Positions 18,008 through 26,851 of a stretch of DNA of 64,000 nucleotides are shown here, in pieces. The notes below the pieces were generated by a model. The model was not told where the DNA came from and ran no database searches. It saw only the letters and a program-made list of their open reading frames with translations. The stretch comes from Clostridium sp. DSM 17811 (GTDB taxonomy: Bacteria; Bacillota; Clostridia; Clostridiales; Clostridiaceae), in the NCBI RefSeq assembly GCF_018861905.1, contig NZ_JAHLDU010000011.1:90959-154958 (forward strand). The letters are read 5' to 3'. The translations under genes and the position numbers were made by a program. The stretch's first letter is position 1. The number at the start of each line of letters is the position of its first letter.

Positions 18008-18847
18008 TTGAGTCTTATAGTTAAGGATGTTAGTAAGGAGTTTATTTCAAAGCATAAGAAAACAAGTACACTTGAAAATTTTAATTTAGAAATTACAAAG
18101 GGCGATTTTGTATGCATATTAGGGCCATCTGGTTGTGGAAAATCAACTTTACTAAATATTTTAGCAGGACTTGAAAAGGCAACCAAAGGTGTTGTTCTAC
18201 TTAATGGTAATGAAATAACAGGTCCGGGGCCTGATAGAACAGTAATGTTTCAAGAAGCAGCATTGTTTCCATGGCTTAAGGTAATAGATAATGTAGAGTT
18301 TGGAATGAAGATGGCTGGAATGCCAAAGGAAGATAGATATAAGAAGGCTATCCATTATTTAAAAATGGTGCATCTATCAAAATTTCAAGATTCTTATGTT
18401 TATGAGTTATCAGGTGGAATGAAGCAAAGGGTAGCTCTCGCCCGTGCACTATCTCTTGATTCTGAAATACTGTTAATGGATGAACCTTTTGCAGCCCTTG
18501 ACAGTCAGACTAAAATGATGCTGCAACAAGAGTTACAGCGGATTTGGGTAAATACAAGAAAAACAATTATTTTTATTACCCATAATGCAGAAGAAGCAGT
18601 TTATCTGGCTAATAGAGTTGTTGTGATGGCAGCTAATCCTGGGAGAATAAAGCAAGAATTTAAGATAGAACTTGCAAGGCCAAGAGAAATGGAAAGTTGT
18701 GATATAGCTTATTATACATCTAAGATAATGAAAGCATTAAAAGAGGAGGTGGAGAAGGTTGCAAAAGCAGAATACGATGGTGATTGGAATATTGAAGAAA
18801 ATACTGTTCTATATACTCCTGATAGTGATATGGGAGGGGATTTATAA
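18008..18847 (+). CDS. ABC transporter ATPase, SsuB/TauB type
   Basis: Cytoplasmic ATPase driving oxyanion import, about 280 residues. Walker A GPSGCGKST, Q-loop VMFQEAALFPW, signature LSGGMKQR and Walker B LLMDEPFAALD are all intact. TTG 18008 is preferred, with AGAGGTGAT just upstream; GTG 17999 lies within that site. It begins 14 bases after the binding-protein stop and overlaps the permease gene by 89 bases. Together with the flanking genes it forms a complete importer. Confidence 0.9.
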   Translation: MSLIVKDVSKEFISKHKKTSTLENFNLEITKGDFVCILGPSGCGKSTLLNILAGLEKATKGVVLLNGNEITGPGPDRTVMFQEAALFPWLKVIDNVEFGMKMAGMPKEDRYKKAIHYLKMVHLSKFQDSYVYELSGGMKQRVALARALSLDSEILLMDEPFAALDSQTKMMLQQELQRIWVNTRKTIIFITHNAEEAVYLANRVVVMAANPGRIKQEFKIELARPREMESCDIAYYTSKIMKALKEEVEKVAKAEYDGDWNIEENTVLYTPDSDMGGDL

Positions 18848-19553
18848 ACTAGGTGTTGATGTTTTAAAAATTTGGAAACCTTATATTTTCCCATCACCTT
18901 TTGACGTTTTTGGTACTTTGATTTCACTTATAAAAGATAACACAATAGGAATAGCTATTGTTGCAAGTTTAAAGAGAATTGTAGTTGGCTATTTTATATC
19001 AGTAATAATAGGGGTTACTCTAGGACTAACAATTGCTAAATTTAAATATTTAGATGAAAATTTAGGGCCATTAATTTTAGGACTTCAAACTTTACCTAGT
19101 ATTTGTTGGTTGCCTTTTGCTATTCTTTGGTTTGGACTTAGTGAGATTTCAATTATTTTCGTAATTGCAATTGGTTCAACATTTGCGGTGGCAATATCAG
19201 TTAAATATGCAATACAAAATGTAAATCCATTATATATAAGAGCTGCAAAAACAATGGGTGCAAGGGGTAGTAAAGTTTATACCCATGTAATTCTGCCAGC
19301 GGCGCTGCCAGATATAGTTAGTGGACTTAAGCAGGGCTGGTCATTTGCATGGAGGGCTTTGATGGCAGGAGAAATGTTATCTTCAACAAAAGGGCTTGGC
19401 CAAGTGCTTATGGTAGGCCGTGACTTAGCCGACATTAGCCAAGTTGTAGCTGTAATGATAGTAATAATAATTCTTGGGTTAGTGGTGGATAAACTTGTTT
19501 TTTCAAGACTTGAAAAAAATATGAGACATAAATGGGGCCTTGATAGGGCTTAG
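18759..19553 (+). CDS. ABC transporter permease, SsuC/TauC type
   Basis: Membrane subunit of the oxyanion importer, 264 residues with about six membrane helices. The EAA-loop-like segment RAAKTMGARGSKVYTHVILPAALPDIVSG contacts the ATPase (20-residue core MGARGSKVYTHVILPAALPD). Translation probably starts at TTG 18759, eight bases after AGGAGGT; a later ATG at 18777 has no clear binding site. The start lies inside the ATPase gene, so the two frames share 89 bases, longer than usual coupling overlaps. Confidence 0.88.
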   Translation: MQKQNTMVIGILKKILFYILLIVIWEGIYKLGVDVLKIWKPYIFPSPFDVFGTLISLIKDNTIGIAIVASLKRIVVGYFISVIIGVTLGLTIAKFKYLDENLGPLILGLQTLPSICWLPFAILWFGLSEISIIFVIAIGSTFAVAISVKYAIQNVNPLYIRAAKTMGARGSKVYTHVILPAALPDIVSGLKQGWSFAWRALMAGEMLSSTKGLGQVLMVGRDLADISQVVAVMIVIIILGLVVDKLVFSRLEKNMRHKWGLDRA

Positions 19554-19581
19554 TTTTTAAAATTAATGGAGGTGAATATAA

Positions 19582-20178
19582 ATGAGCATAGAAAACCTTA
19601 CTTGGCACGATACATTTGTAACTCGGCAGTTGCGTGAAAATCTATTATCACAAAAATCTAAGTTATTATGGTTTACTGGCCTTTCGGGTTCTGGAAAGTC
19701 AACGGTAGCAAATGCTTTAGATTTAAGATTAAATGAAATGGGCAAAGCAACTTATCTATTAGATGGAGATAATATTCGCCTAGGTATAAACTCAGATCTT
19801 GGGTTCTCAAAGCAAGATAGAAATGAAAATATACGCCGAATTAGCGAAATAGGGAAATTGTTTGTAGATTCAGGATTAATAACCATTGCTTGCTTCATAT
19901 CTCCATTAAAAGCAAATCGTGAGATGGCACGTTCTACACTTGGCGATGATTTTATTGAAATATTTGTTGATTGCCCCCTCTCGGAATGTGAAAGGAGAGA
20001 TCCTAAGAATTTATATAAGAAGGCAAGACTTGGCGAAATCAAAGAATTTACAGGTATATCTTCCCCATATGAAAAACCTGAAAATCCTGAAATTGTTGTA
20101 AACACAAAAGAGAAAACAGTAGATCAATGTGTAGATCAAATATTAGACTACTTAAAGTTAGTATCTAAAATTTACTAG
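19582..20178 (+). CDS. cysC: Adenylylsulfate kinase
   Basis: Phosphorylates APS to PAPS; 198 residues, usual length. The P-loop is GLSGSGKST (about residue 35), followed by LDGDNIRLGINSDLGFS, the APS-binding block, and the lid region with KEFTGISSPYE. ATG 19582 follows GGAGGTGA. Its presence beside AprAB is puzzling because AprAB reduces APS directly without PAPS; PAPS may serve sulfation or nucleotide balance. The gene is 28 bases after the permease gene and clearly in the same operon. Confidence 0.93.
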   Translation: MSIENLTWHDTFVTRQLRENLLSQKSKLLWFTGLSGSGKSTVANALDLRLNEMGKATYLLDGDNIRLGINSDLGFSKQDRNENIRRISEIGKLFVDSGLITIACFISPLKANREMARSTLGDDFIEIFVDCPLSECERRDPKNLYKKARLGEIKEFTGISSPYEKPENPEIVVNTKEKTVDQCVDQILDYLKLVSKIY

Positions 20179-20225
20179 TGTATTTATAGTTATTTATTTT
20201 AAAATGTCTTGGCTAGGAGGATATA

Positions 20226-21905
20226 ATGAGGCTTGAAACAAAAATACTAGAAACAGATGTGCTAATAGTTGGTGGAGGCACCGCTGGATGTTATGCAGCA
20301 TTAACCTTAAGTAAAAAGGAAGATATTAATATTATTGTAGCAGATAAGGCCAATATAAAAAGAAGTGGATGTTTAGCGGCAGGTGTTAATGCAATCAATG
20401 CATATATTAATGAGGGATATACCCCAGAAGACTTTGTAGATTATGTTAAAAAAGAAGCAGAAGGAATAGTAAGAGAAGACTTAGTTTATTCTATAGCTAA
20501 GAATTTAAATAAGGTTACAAAAAATATGGAGAGTATAGGTCTTACTATTTTAAAGGACTTGGATGGTAAATATGTAACTCGTGGAAAAAGAAGTATTAAA
20601 ATTAACGGTGAAAACATAAAACCCCTTCTTGCAAATGAGATTAATTTAAAGACAAATATAAATGTTTTAAACAAGGTAAATATAATTGATTATATTATTA
20701 AAGATAATATAGTCATTGGTGCTTATGGTTTTCATATAGAAGAAAATACTTTCTACGTAATATATTCGAAAGCTGTAATTTGTACTACCGGCGGAGCCTC
20801 TGGCCTTTATAAACCTAATAATCCTGGCTTTTCTAAACATAAAATGTGGTATTCACCCTTTAATACTGGGGCAGGTTATGCTATGGGAATAAGAGCTGGA
20901 GCTGAAATGACCTCTTTTGAAATGAGATTTATTGCTCTAAGGTGCAAGGATACTATAGCGCCAACAGGTACAGTGGCTCAAGGTATTGGTGCAAGGCAAG
21001 TTAATGCTAGTGGAGATGAATATGTAAAAAAATATGGCAAACCATTGACGACTATAAGATTGTTTGCAACTGTAGAGGAAAATGGTAAAGGCTTAGGCCC
21101 TTGTTATTTAAAAACAAAAGGCATTTCGGTTGGAACACAGGAAGAACTTTACAAGGCATATCTTAATATGGCACCAGCTCAGACTTTAAAGTGGATTGAA
21201 GATGGAGTTGGACCTAGCAAGGAGAATCTTGAGATAGAAGGTACAGAACCTTATATAGTAGGTGGACATGCGGCTAGTGGATATTGGGTTGATACTAAAA
21301 GATCTACAACTATTTCTGGCTTATATGCAGCTGGTGATGTCGCTGGGGGAAGTCCTAAAAAATACGTTACTGGTTGTTTTGTAGAAGGTGAAATTGCAGC
21401 AGATGCTGCAACTGAGTTTATAAAAAACAAGAAAAACAAGCTAATTGATGATAAAGAAATTTCTGCTAAAGTAAAATTATTAGAAACTTTTCTTGAAAAG
21501 AATGATAGCTTATTTTCTATAAATGGTATTGAAGAGGCTATGCAAAAGGTAATGGATGAATATGCAGGTGGTATATCTAAAAATTATGTTTTTAATTCTT
21601 CTAAGTTACAAATTGCTAGTAAAAAAATAGAAGAACTTTTAGTTCTTTCAAATGATTTAAGGGCTAAAGATATGAGAGAATTATTGCAAATATACGAAGT
21701 TATTGATAGGCTATATGTCTGCAAAGTTTTAATAGTTCATCTTCTAGCAAGGAAAGAAACCCGCTGGAAATGTTATGGTGAAAATGCAGACTTCAAGGAA
21801 AAAGACGAAAACTTGCTTAAGTATGTAAATACTATATATAAGGAAGGCACGGTTCAAGTTGTCTTTAGAAACCTAGTAAAGCGAGATGAAGTTTATGAGC
21901 ATTAA
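20226..21905 (+). CDS. aprA: Adenylylsulfate reductase alpha subunit, compact assimilatory form
   Basis: FAD enzyme reducing APS to sulfite and AMP, using electrons from the ferredoxin-like AprB encoded next. The protein of 559 residues belongs to the fumarate-reductase flavoprotein superfamily; dissimilatory AprA is usually longer (over 600). The N-terminal FAD motif VLIVGGGTAGCYAA and the later LYAAGDVAGGSPKKYVTG are present. Position between cysC and cysDN, with an AprB-like ferredoxin overlapping its end, supports the AprA call over a generic fumarate reductase. ATG 20226 follows AGGAGGAT. Confidence 0.88.
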   Translation: MRLETKILETDVLIVGGGTAGCYAALTLSKKEDINIIVADKANIKRSGCLAAGVNAINAYINEGYTPEDFVDYVKKEAEGIVREDLVYSIAKNLNKVTKNMESIGLTILKDLDGKYVTRGKRSIKINGENIKPLLANEINLKTNINVLNKVNIIDYIIKDNIVIGAYGFHIEENTFYVIYSKAVICTTGGASGLYKPNNPGFSKHKMWYSPFNTGAGYAMGIRAGAEMTSFEMRFIALRCKDTIAPTGTVAQGIGARQVNASGDEYVKKYGKPLTTIRLFATVEENGKGLGPCYLKTKGISVGTQEELYKAYLNMAPAQTLKWIEDGVGPSKENLEIEGTEPYIVGGHAASGYWVDTKRSTTISGLYAAGDVAGGSPKKYVTGCFVEGEIAADAATEFIKNKKNKLIDDKEISAKVKLLETFLEKNDSLFSINGIEEAMQKVMDEYAGGISKNYVFNSSKLQIASKKIEELLVLSNDLRAKDMRELLQIYEVIDRLYVCKVLIVHLLARKETRWKCYGENADFKEKDENLLKYVNTIYKEGTVQVVFRNLVKRDEVYEH

Positions 21906-22209
21906 AATAAATTTACAAAAATGTGTGGGTTGTGGTAAATGCCTTAAGATGTGTCCGGGAAATCTCATTTTTAAAAATGATAAATCGAAAGCTTTTATAA
22001 AATACCCTGAGGAGTGTTGGGGGTGTACTGCCTGTCTTAAAGAATGTCCAGTCCAGGCTATAAACTACTATCTTGGAGTTGATATTGGTGGCAAAGGAAC
22101 TTTTTTAAATACTAAAAAAGAAAAAAATCTTCTTCATTGGCACATATTTAAGCCAAATAAGGACGAGATAATTATTACAACAAATGAAACAGAGGCTAAT
22201 AAATATTAG
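21895..22209 (+). CDS. aprB: Adenylylsulfate reductase beta subunit, 2x[4Fe-4S] ferredoxin
   Basis: Electron carrier for AprA, 104 residues. Two four-cysteine motifs, CVGCGKCLKMCPG and CWGCTACLKECPVQ, bind two [4Fe-4S] clusters. It is shorter than dissimilatory AprB (about 140-150), lacking most of the C-terminal tail. The start overlaps aprA by 11 bases; ATG 21895 is used, and an in-frame ATG at 21886 is also possible. Confidence 0.87.
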   Translation: MSIKINLQKCVGCGKCLKMCPGNLIFKNDKSKAFIKYPEECWGCTACLKECPVQAINYYLGVDIGGKGTFLNTKKEKNLLHWHIFKPNKDEIIITTNETEANKY

Positions 22210-22221
22210 GGAGGTTAAATT

Positions 22222-23022
22222 ATGGATCATTTAGATGAATTAGAAGCAGAAAGTATTTTCATATTAAGAGAATCTTATAAAAAACTAGGCAAACTTGGAA
22301 TGTTATGGTCAATTGGTAAGGATTCAACAGTATTATTGTGGTTATCAAAGAAGGCGTTTTTCGGACATTCTCCTTTTCCGTTTATTCATGTAGACACAAA
22401 ACATAAAATCCCTGCGATGATCGAATATAGAGATAAAATTGCTAAAGAGTTTAATATTGACCTTATAGTGCATACAAATCAGGAAGCAATCGACGCAGGT
22501 ATGGGACCAGATAAAGGAAGACTAGTTTGTTGCAAAGCACTAAAAACAGATGGACTTCAACAAGTGGTTACAAAATATGAATTTGATGGATTAATTCTTG
22601 GAATTAGAAGTGATGAGGAAGGTTCCCGCTCAAAGGAACGAGTATTTAGTGAAAGAAATAAAGATTCAGAGTGGGATTACACTAATCAAGCACCAGAACT
22701 TTGGGATCAATTTAAAACTGATTTTCCAAAAGGAAATCATATAAGGGTTCATCCAATACTTCATTGGAATGAAATAGATATATGGACTTATATACAAAGA
22801 GAAAATATACCACTTATAGATTTATATTTTGCAAAGAACGGCGAGAGATACAGAAGCCTTGGATGTGCTGAGTGTACAGGTAAGATAAAGTCCAATGCGG
22901 TGACGATTGATCAAATAATTGAAGAATTAAAACATACGACTACTGGAGAAAGAGCAGGTAGAGCTCAAGATCAAGAAGATTCATATGCTATGCAAAAACT
23001 TCGTAAAGATGGTTACATGTAA
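22222..23022 (+). CDS. cysD: Sulfate adenylyltransferase subunit 2
   Basis: PP-loop ATP pyrophosphatase-fold subunit that forms APS from ATP and sulfate, with CysN supplying energy from GTP; 266 residues, close to the usual 300. The PP-loop is SIGKDST, with GRLVCCKALK and LGIRSDEEGSRSKER after it, and the end SYAMQKLRKDGYM is the family C-terminus. It begins 12 bases after aprB with GGGAGG upstream, and is followed by cysN after 18 bases. Confidence 0.95.
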   Translation: MDHLDELEAESIFILRESYKKLGKLGMLWSIGKDSTVLLWLSKKAFFGHSPFPFIHVDTKHKIPAMIEYRDKIAKEFNIDLIVHTNQEAIDAGMGPDKGRLVCCKALKTDGLQQVVTKYEFDGLILGIRSDEEGSRSKERVFSERNKDSEWDYTNQAPELWDQFKTDFPKGNHIRVHPILHWNEIDIWTYIQRENIPLIDLYFAKNGERYRSLGCAECTGKIKSNAVTIDQIIEELKHTTTGERAGRAQDQEDSYAMQKLRKDGYM

Positions 23023-23040
23023 GGGAGGGGTTTATTACTA

Positions 23041-24750
23041 ATGGAAAATACAAGAGAACAATTAAGAATAGTTGCAGTAGGACATGTAGATCACGGTAAG
23101 TCTACAGTAATTGGAAGATTATTGTATGATACAAAATCATTACCAGAAGGTGCAATTGAAAAAGTTAAAAGAATTGCTAAAGAAACAGGTAAACCTTTTG
23201 AATATGCGTATCTATTGGATGCTTTTGAAGAAGAACAAAAACAGGGAATTACAATAGATACAACATCACTTCAATTTCATACAGATAAACGGGATTACGT
23301 AATTATAGATGCACCAGGGCATATAGAATTTCTTAAAAATATGATTACAGGTGCAGCTAGTGCTGAAGCTGCGCTACTTATAATAGACGCTAAAGAGGGA
23401 ATACAAGAACAATCTAAAAGACATGGTTATATATTATCACTACTTGGTATAAAGCAGGTGTGCGTTGTAGTTAATAAAATGGATCTTATAGATTATAGCC
23501 AGGAAAAATTTAATGTCATAAAAAATGAAATGAACGCTTTTCTAAAAAAATTAAATGTACATCCAATGAGTTATATTCCTATTTCAGCATTTTACGGTGA
23601 AAATTTAACTTCAAAATCAGAAAAATTATCTTGGTACAAAGGAGAAACTGTTCTTGAAGCATTAGATTTATTTACTCAGGAAGAAGGATTAGACGCAAAA
23701 CCACTAAGATTCCCAATTCAAGATGTATATAAATTTGATAATAGAAGAATAATTGCAGGTAGAATAGAAGCAGGTACGCTTAAGGTTGGTGATGAAATTC
23801 TTATTTCTCCTTCAAATAGGACTACAAAAGTTAAAAGTATAGAAGCCTTTGTAGAAAAAGATAGGGTAAGTACAGTAAGCGCAGGAATGTCAGTTGGAAT
23901 TACTTTTGAAGATGAGTTTTTCAATAAAAGGGGAGAAATAATTTCACACATTGATAATGCTCCTGTGATTGCTGATCTTTTTACTACTAATATATTTTGG
24001 ATGGGAAAAAATAGTTTAGTAAAAGGCAGAAAATATAAGATAAAACTTGTAACTCAAGAAGTAGAATGTGAAATTGTAGCTTTTAATAAAGTCATAGATG
24101 CAAGTACTATAGGAACTTATGAAAATGCAACTGAGGCAAAAACTAATGATGTAGCTGAAGTTACTATAAGGACAAAAGAAAAAATATGTTTTGACAAATT
24201 TGCAGATAACCAAAATACAGGTAGATTTGTAATAGTAGATGGTTATGATGTAAGTGGTGGTGGAATTATTTCAGGGGTAGCAGAGTCTACGAGTGTCATA
24301 GAAACTACCTTTAGTAAAGATAAACTTAAACTTACTATTAATTGTTTTGATGAATATTATTTTGATATTAAAGCACTAGCAATAAAAAAGGAATTGATAA
24401 AGGCTACCCAATATAAAATTGGAGATAATGTACCTTTTCTTGGATCAAGTTATGAATACACAAAAGATTTTGATGTAATTGCATTAAATGCCGGTCTTGC
24501 CAGTAAAATAAGAAATGGTAAGTTAATAGATGTTATACCAGTAGAAAATTACTCATATGAATCTATAGTTATTATAAATGAAAAAGGATTTGGTATTAAA
24601 CTAACATCACAAAAGGACTTAGTATCATATAAGAATGAATATAATAAAGTTATGAATGAGAAGTTTGCAAACAAATGGTTAGAGTTTACTAAATATAGAA
24701 CAATAAGATTTAGTGATAGTGTAGATGAAACATTAGAATATTCAATTTAA
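23041..24750 (+). CDS. cysN: Sulfate adenylyltransferase GTPase subunit with C-terminal extension
   Basis: EF-Tu-like GTPase that drives APS synthesis with CysD. G1 GHVDHGKST, the G3 segment [11 protein letters not shown] and G4 NKMD are present, then beta-barrel domains ([15 protein letters not shown]). The protein has 569 residues against about 470 in Escherichia coli; roughly the last 150, from about residue 420, have no recognised domain. They do not resemble the CysC kinase that is sometimes fused to CysN, and here cysC is separate. Last gene of the cluster, followed by a terminator. Confidence 0.93.
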   Translation: MENTREQLRIVAVGHVDHGKSTVIGRLLYDTKSLPEGAIEKVKRIAKETGKPFEYAYLLDAFEEEQKQGITIDTTSLQFHTDKRDYVIIDAPGHIEFLKNMITGAASAEAALLIIDAKEGIQEQSKRHGYILSLLGIKQVCVVVNKMDLIDYSQEKFNVIKNEMNAFLKKLNVHPMSYIPISAFYGENLTSKSEKLSWYKGETVLEALDLFTQEEGLDAKPLRFPIQDVYKFDNRRIIAGRIEAGTLKVGDEILISPSNRTTKVKSIEAFVEKDRVSTVSAGMSVGITFEDEFFNKRGEIISHIDNAPVIADLFTTNIFWMGKNSLVKGRKYKIKLVTQEVECEIVAFNKVIDASTIGTYENATEAKTNDVAEVTIRTKEKICFDKFADNQNTGRFVIVDGYDVSGGGIISGVAESTSVIETTFSKDKLKLTINCFDEYYFDIKALAIKKELIKATQYKIGDNVPFLGSSYEYTKDFDVIALNAGLASKIRNGKLIDVIPVENYSYESIVIINEKGFGIKLTSQKDLVSYKNEYNKVMNEKFANKWLEFTKYRTIRFSDSVDETLEYSI

Positions 24751-24783
24751 AGTAAATATGAGATTTAACTGAATGAAAAATTG

Positions 24784-24829
24784 AAAGAGCCAATTGTGAT
24801 GATTAGTAGTCACCTTGATTGGTTCTTTT
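24784..24829 (+). terminator. Terminator of the sulfate cluster
   Basis: AAAGAGCCAAT (24784-24794) pairs with ATTGGTTCTTTT (24818-24829), ending in T residues, 33 bases after the cysN stop. Confidence 0.85.
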
Positions 24830-24907
24830 GTTATGGAGAAAATAATTTCATTAGAGCAATTAATGGGATTAGCTTCTATATTTTAAAGTTTTATGATCTA
24901 ATTGATT

Positions 24908-24936
24908 TTGCAAAATTAAGATGCTTTTGATACAAT
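24908..24936 (+). promoter_or_regulatory. Strong-looking promoter in the cysN to ABC-ATPase gap
   Basis: TTGCAA (24908-24913), exact 17-base spacer, TACAAT (24931-24936). The predicted start is near 24943, about 150 bases before the next gene and upstream of an intrinsic terminator. Confidence 0.65.
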
Positions 24937-24942
24937 AAATAG

Positions 24943-25050
24943 AGTTATCTATTTTTAATATAAGAATTATATAATTAATTTAATTTATAAGCAATAAAGT
25001 AATAAGACATAAAGCTACTAAACAAACACACGCAGTTTAGTAGCTTTTTT
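24943..25050 (+). ncRNA. Candidate leader or small RNA ending in an intrinsic terminator
   Basis: Predicted short transcript of about 105 bases, from the promoter at 24908-24936 to the hairpin AAAGCTACTAAAC (25011-25023) / GTTTAGTAGCTTT (25035-25047) with six T residues. The ribosome binding site of the ABC-class ATPase gene follows 30 bases later and no other promoter is seen between. It could be an attenuator for that gene, a free small RNA, or simply backup termination for cysN. No known riboswitch class was recognised. Confidence 0.4.
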
Positions 25051-25091
25051 AAATTATAAAAAATGGTTTATGTAAAATAAAGGAGAGTTAT

Positions 25092-26792
25092 ATGAAAAGT
25101 TCGCAAGTTTTGAAAATGGAAATAGATAAAATGGATGGGAAAAGCTATAGATTATATAAAAATTTAGAGGGAGAATATGATTTTGAAAGTTTTGTGCTTT
25201 GTATAGATCATGTTCAAGGAGATCCTTTTGCATCACCATCAAGAATTAGAGTAATAGTGGATCAGAATATTTCTAAATTTCCAAAAGAAATTTTTGATAA
25301 TAAAATTAAGAATATTGCAGTAGCCGATTTTTTAACAAGAGAATTTCATTATAATATAAATAAATATTCACAGAAGGTTTTTGGGTCTGGAAAAAGTGGA
25401 TTAATAGCAATAAGTAAATGTCCACAGGAAATATTAGATAGAACTTCAATAATTATAGATGAAAATAAAATAGAAGCTAGATTTTATGTTGGATTTCCAG
25501 CAAGAGGGAGAAGTGTACTAGCAAGAGAACTTGAAAAAATTTTATATGATGTTATACCAAATATTGTTGAAAAAACTTTAATATATAAAAACATAGATAG
25601 TGAAAAATTAACAAGTAGAGTAACCCTTGTAGAAGATCAAGAACATATAAGAAGGTCGCTCACAAGTAGAGGGCTAGTTGCATTTGTGGCTAATGGATCA
25701 ATATTACCTAGAGAGAGTGGAGTCTCTACAAAAGCACTAAAAGGGGGTATAGCATTTGCATCACCAAAGGACCTAGAAGTAGAATTTAATACAAAGAGCC
25801 ATGGTAAAATTCGTGGCATGGGAATTAAGGACGGTATAACACTTATAGTAGGTGGAGGATATCATGGTAAATCTACATTATTAAAGGCTTTAGAGCTTGG
25901 AGTTTATAATCATATTGAAGGTGATGGTAGAGAACTTGTTATAACAGATGAATCAGCCTTAAAGGTGAGAGCAGAAGACAGCAGATGTATAACTAAAACG
26001 AATATATCTCTATTTATTAGTAAACTACCTAACGGTAAAGATACAATAGAATTTTCGACAGAAAACGCAAGTGGAAGTACATCACAAGCGGCGAATATCA
26101 TAGAGGGAATAGAAAGTGGAGCAAAGGTACTATTAATAGATGAGGATACCTCAGCCACCAATTTTATGATGAGAGATGACTTAATGCAAAAATTAGTTTC
26201 CAAGGAAAAGGAACCAATCACACCATTTATAGAAATAGTGAGACCTTTGCATAAGCAAAATGGTATTTCAACGATAATGGTAGTAGGAAGTTCAGTAGAG
26301 TTTTTTGATGTAGCAGACAGCGTAATTCAATTGGACAACTATGAAGCAAAGGATGTTACAAAAGAGGCTAAAAAGTTAAGTCGTGGTAATATAATGCAAA
26401 GAATTATTGATAGAGATCTAAAAACAAATGTTATTTTTAATAGAGTAGTCAAAGCTGGAACTATAACACAAGGGGATAAAGGTATTAAGATGAAAACAAT
26501 AGGGCTAAGTGTTTTAAGTATAAATCGCGAGGATATAGATTTAAGGGCTGTGGAACAAATAGTTGACAGTGAACAAGTAAATGCTATTGGAAGTATTATG
26601 AAATGGTCAGAAGTAAGTCTTATGAATAAGGGTTTGAATTTTGGTGACATGGTCGATAATATAATTTGCCAAATAGATAGAGATGGGTTAATATCCATGG
26701 ATAGATTAAAAGGTGGAAGCGGTAGTTTAGCAATGCCTAGAAAGCAAGAAATAATGGCGACCTATAATAGATATAGAAAGCTCAAAATATAA
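25092..26792 (+). CDS. Predicted ATPase of the ABC class (COG3044 type)
   Basis: Soluble 566-residue protein with no membrane helices. A P-loop VGGGYHGKST lies at about 253-262 with K260, followed by HIEGDGRELVI, and a Walker-B-like region LLIDEDTSATNFMMRD near residue 350. The sequence matches the uncharacterised ABC-ATPase family in which one ATPase domain is flanked by family-specific N- and C-terminal regions; the cellular role is not established. ATG 25092 follows AAAGGAGAG. Preceded by a possible attenuator. Family fairly certain, function unknown. Confidence 0.8.
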   Translation: MKSSQVLKMEIDKMDGKSYRLYKNLEGEYDFESFVLCIDHVQGDPFASPSRIRVIVDQNISKFPKEIFDNKIKNIAVADFLTREFHYNINKYSQKVFGSGKSGLIAISKCPQEILDRTSIIIDENKIEARFYVGFPARGRSVLARELEKILYDVIPNIVEKTLIYKNIDSEKLTSRVTLVEDQEHIRRSLTSRGLVAFVANGSILPRESGVSTKALKGGIAFASPKDLEVEFNTKSHGKIRGMGIKDGITLIVGGGYHGKSTLLKALELGVYNHIEGDGRELVITDESALKVRAEDSRCITKTNISLFISKLPNGKDTIEFSTENASGSTSQAANIIEGIESGAKVLLIDEDTSATNFMMRDDLMQKLVSKEKEPITPFIEIVRPLHKQNGISTIMVVGSSVEFFDVADSVIQLDNYEAKDVTKEAKKLSRGNIMQRIIDRDLKTNVIFNRVVKAGTITQGDKGIKMKTIGLSVLSINREDIDLRAVEQIVDSEQVNAIGSIMKWSEVSLMNKGLNFGDMVDNIICQIDRDGLISMDRLKGGSGSLAMPRKQEIMATYNRYRKLKI

Positions 26793-26851
26793 AAAGTTAC
26801 AACAAAAACATAAAGTTAAAATAAACCAATGATGTAGAGAGGGGAAAATAA

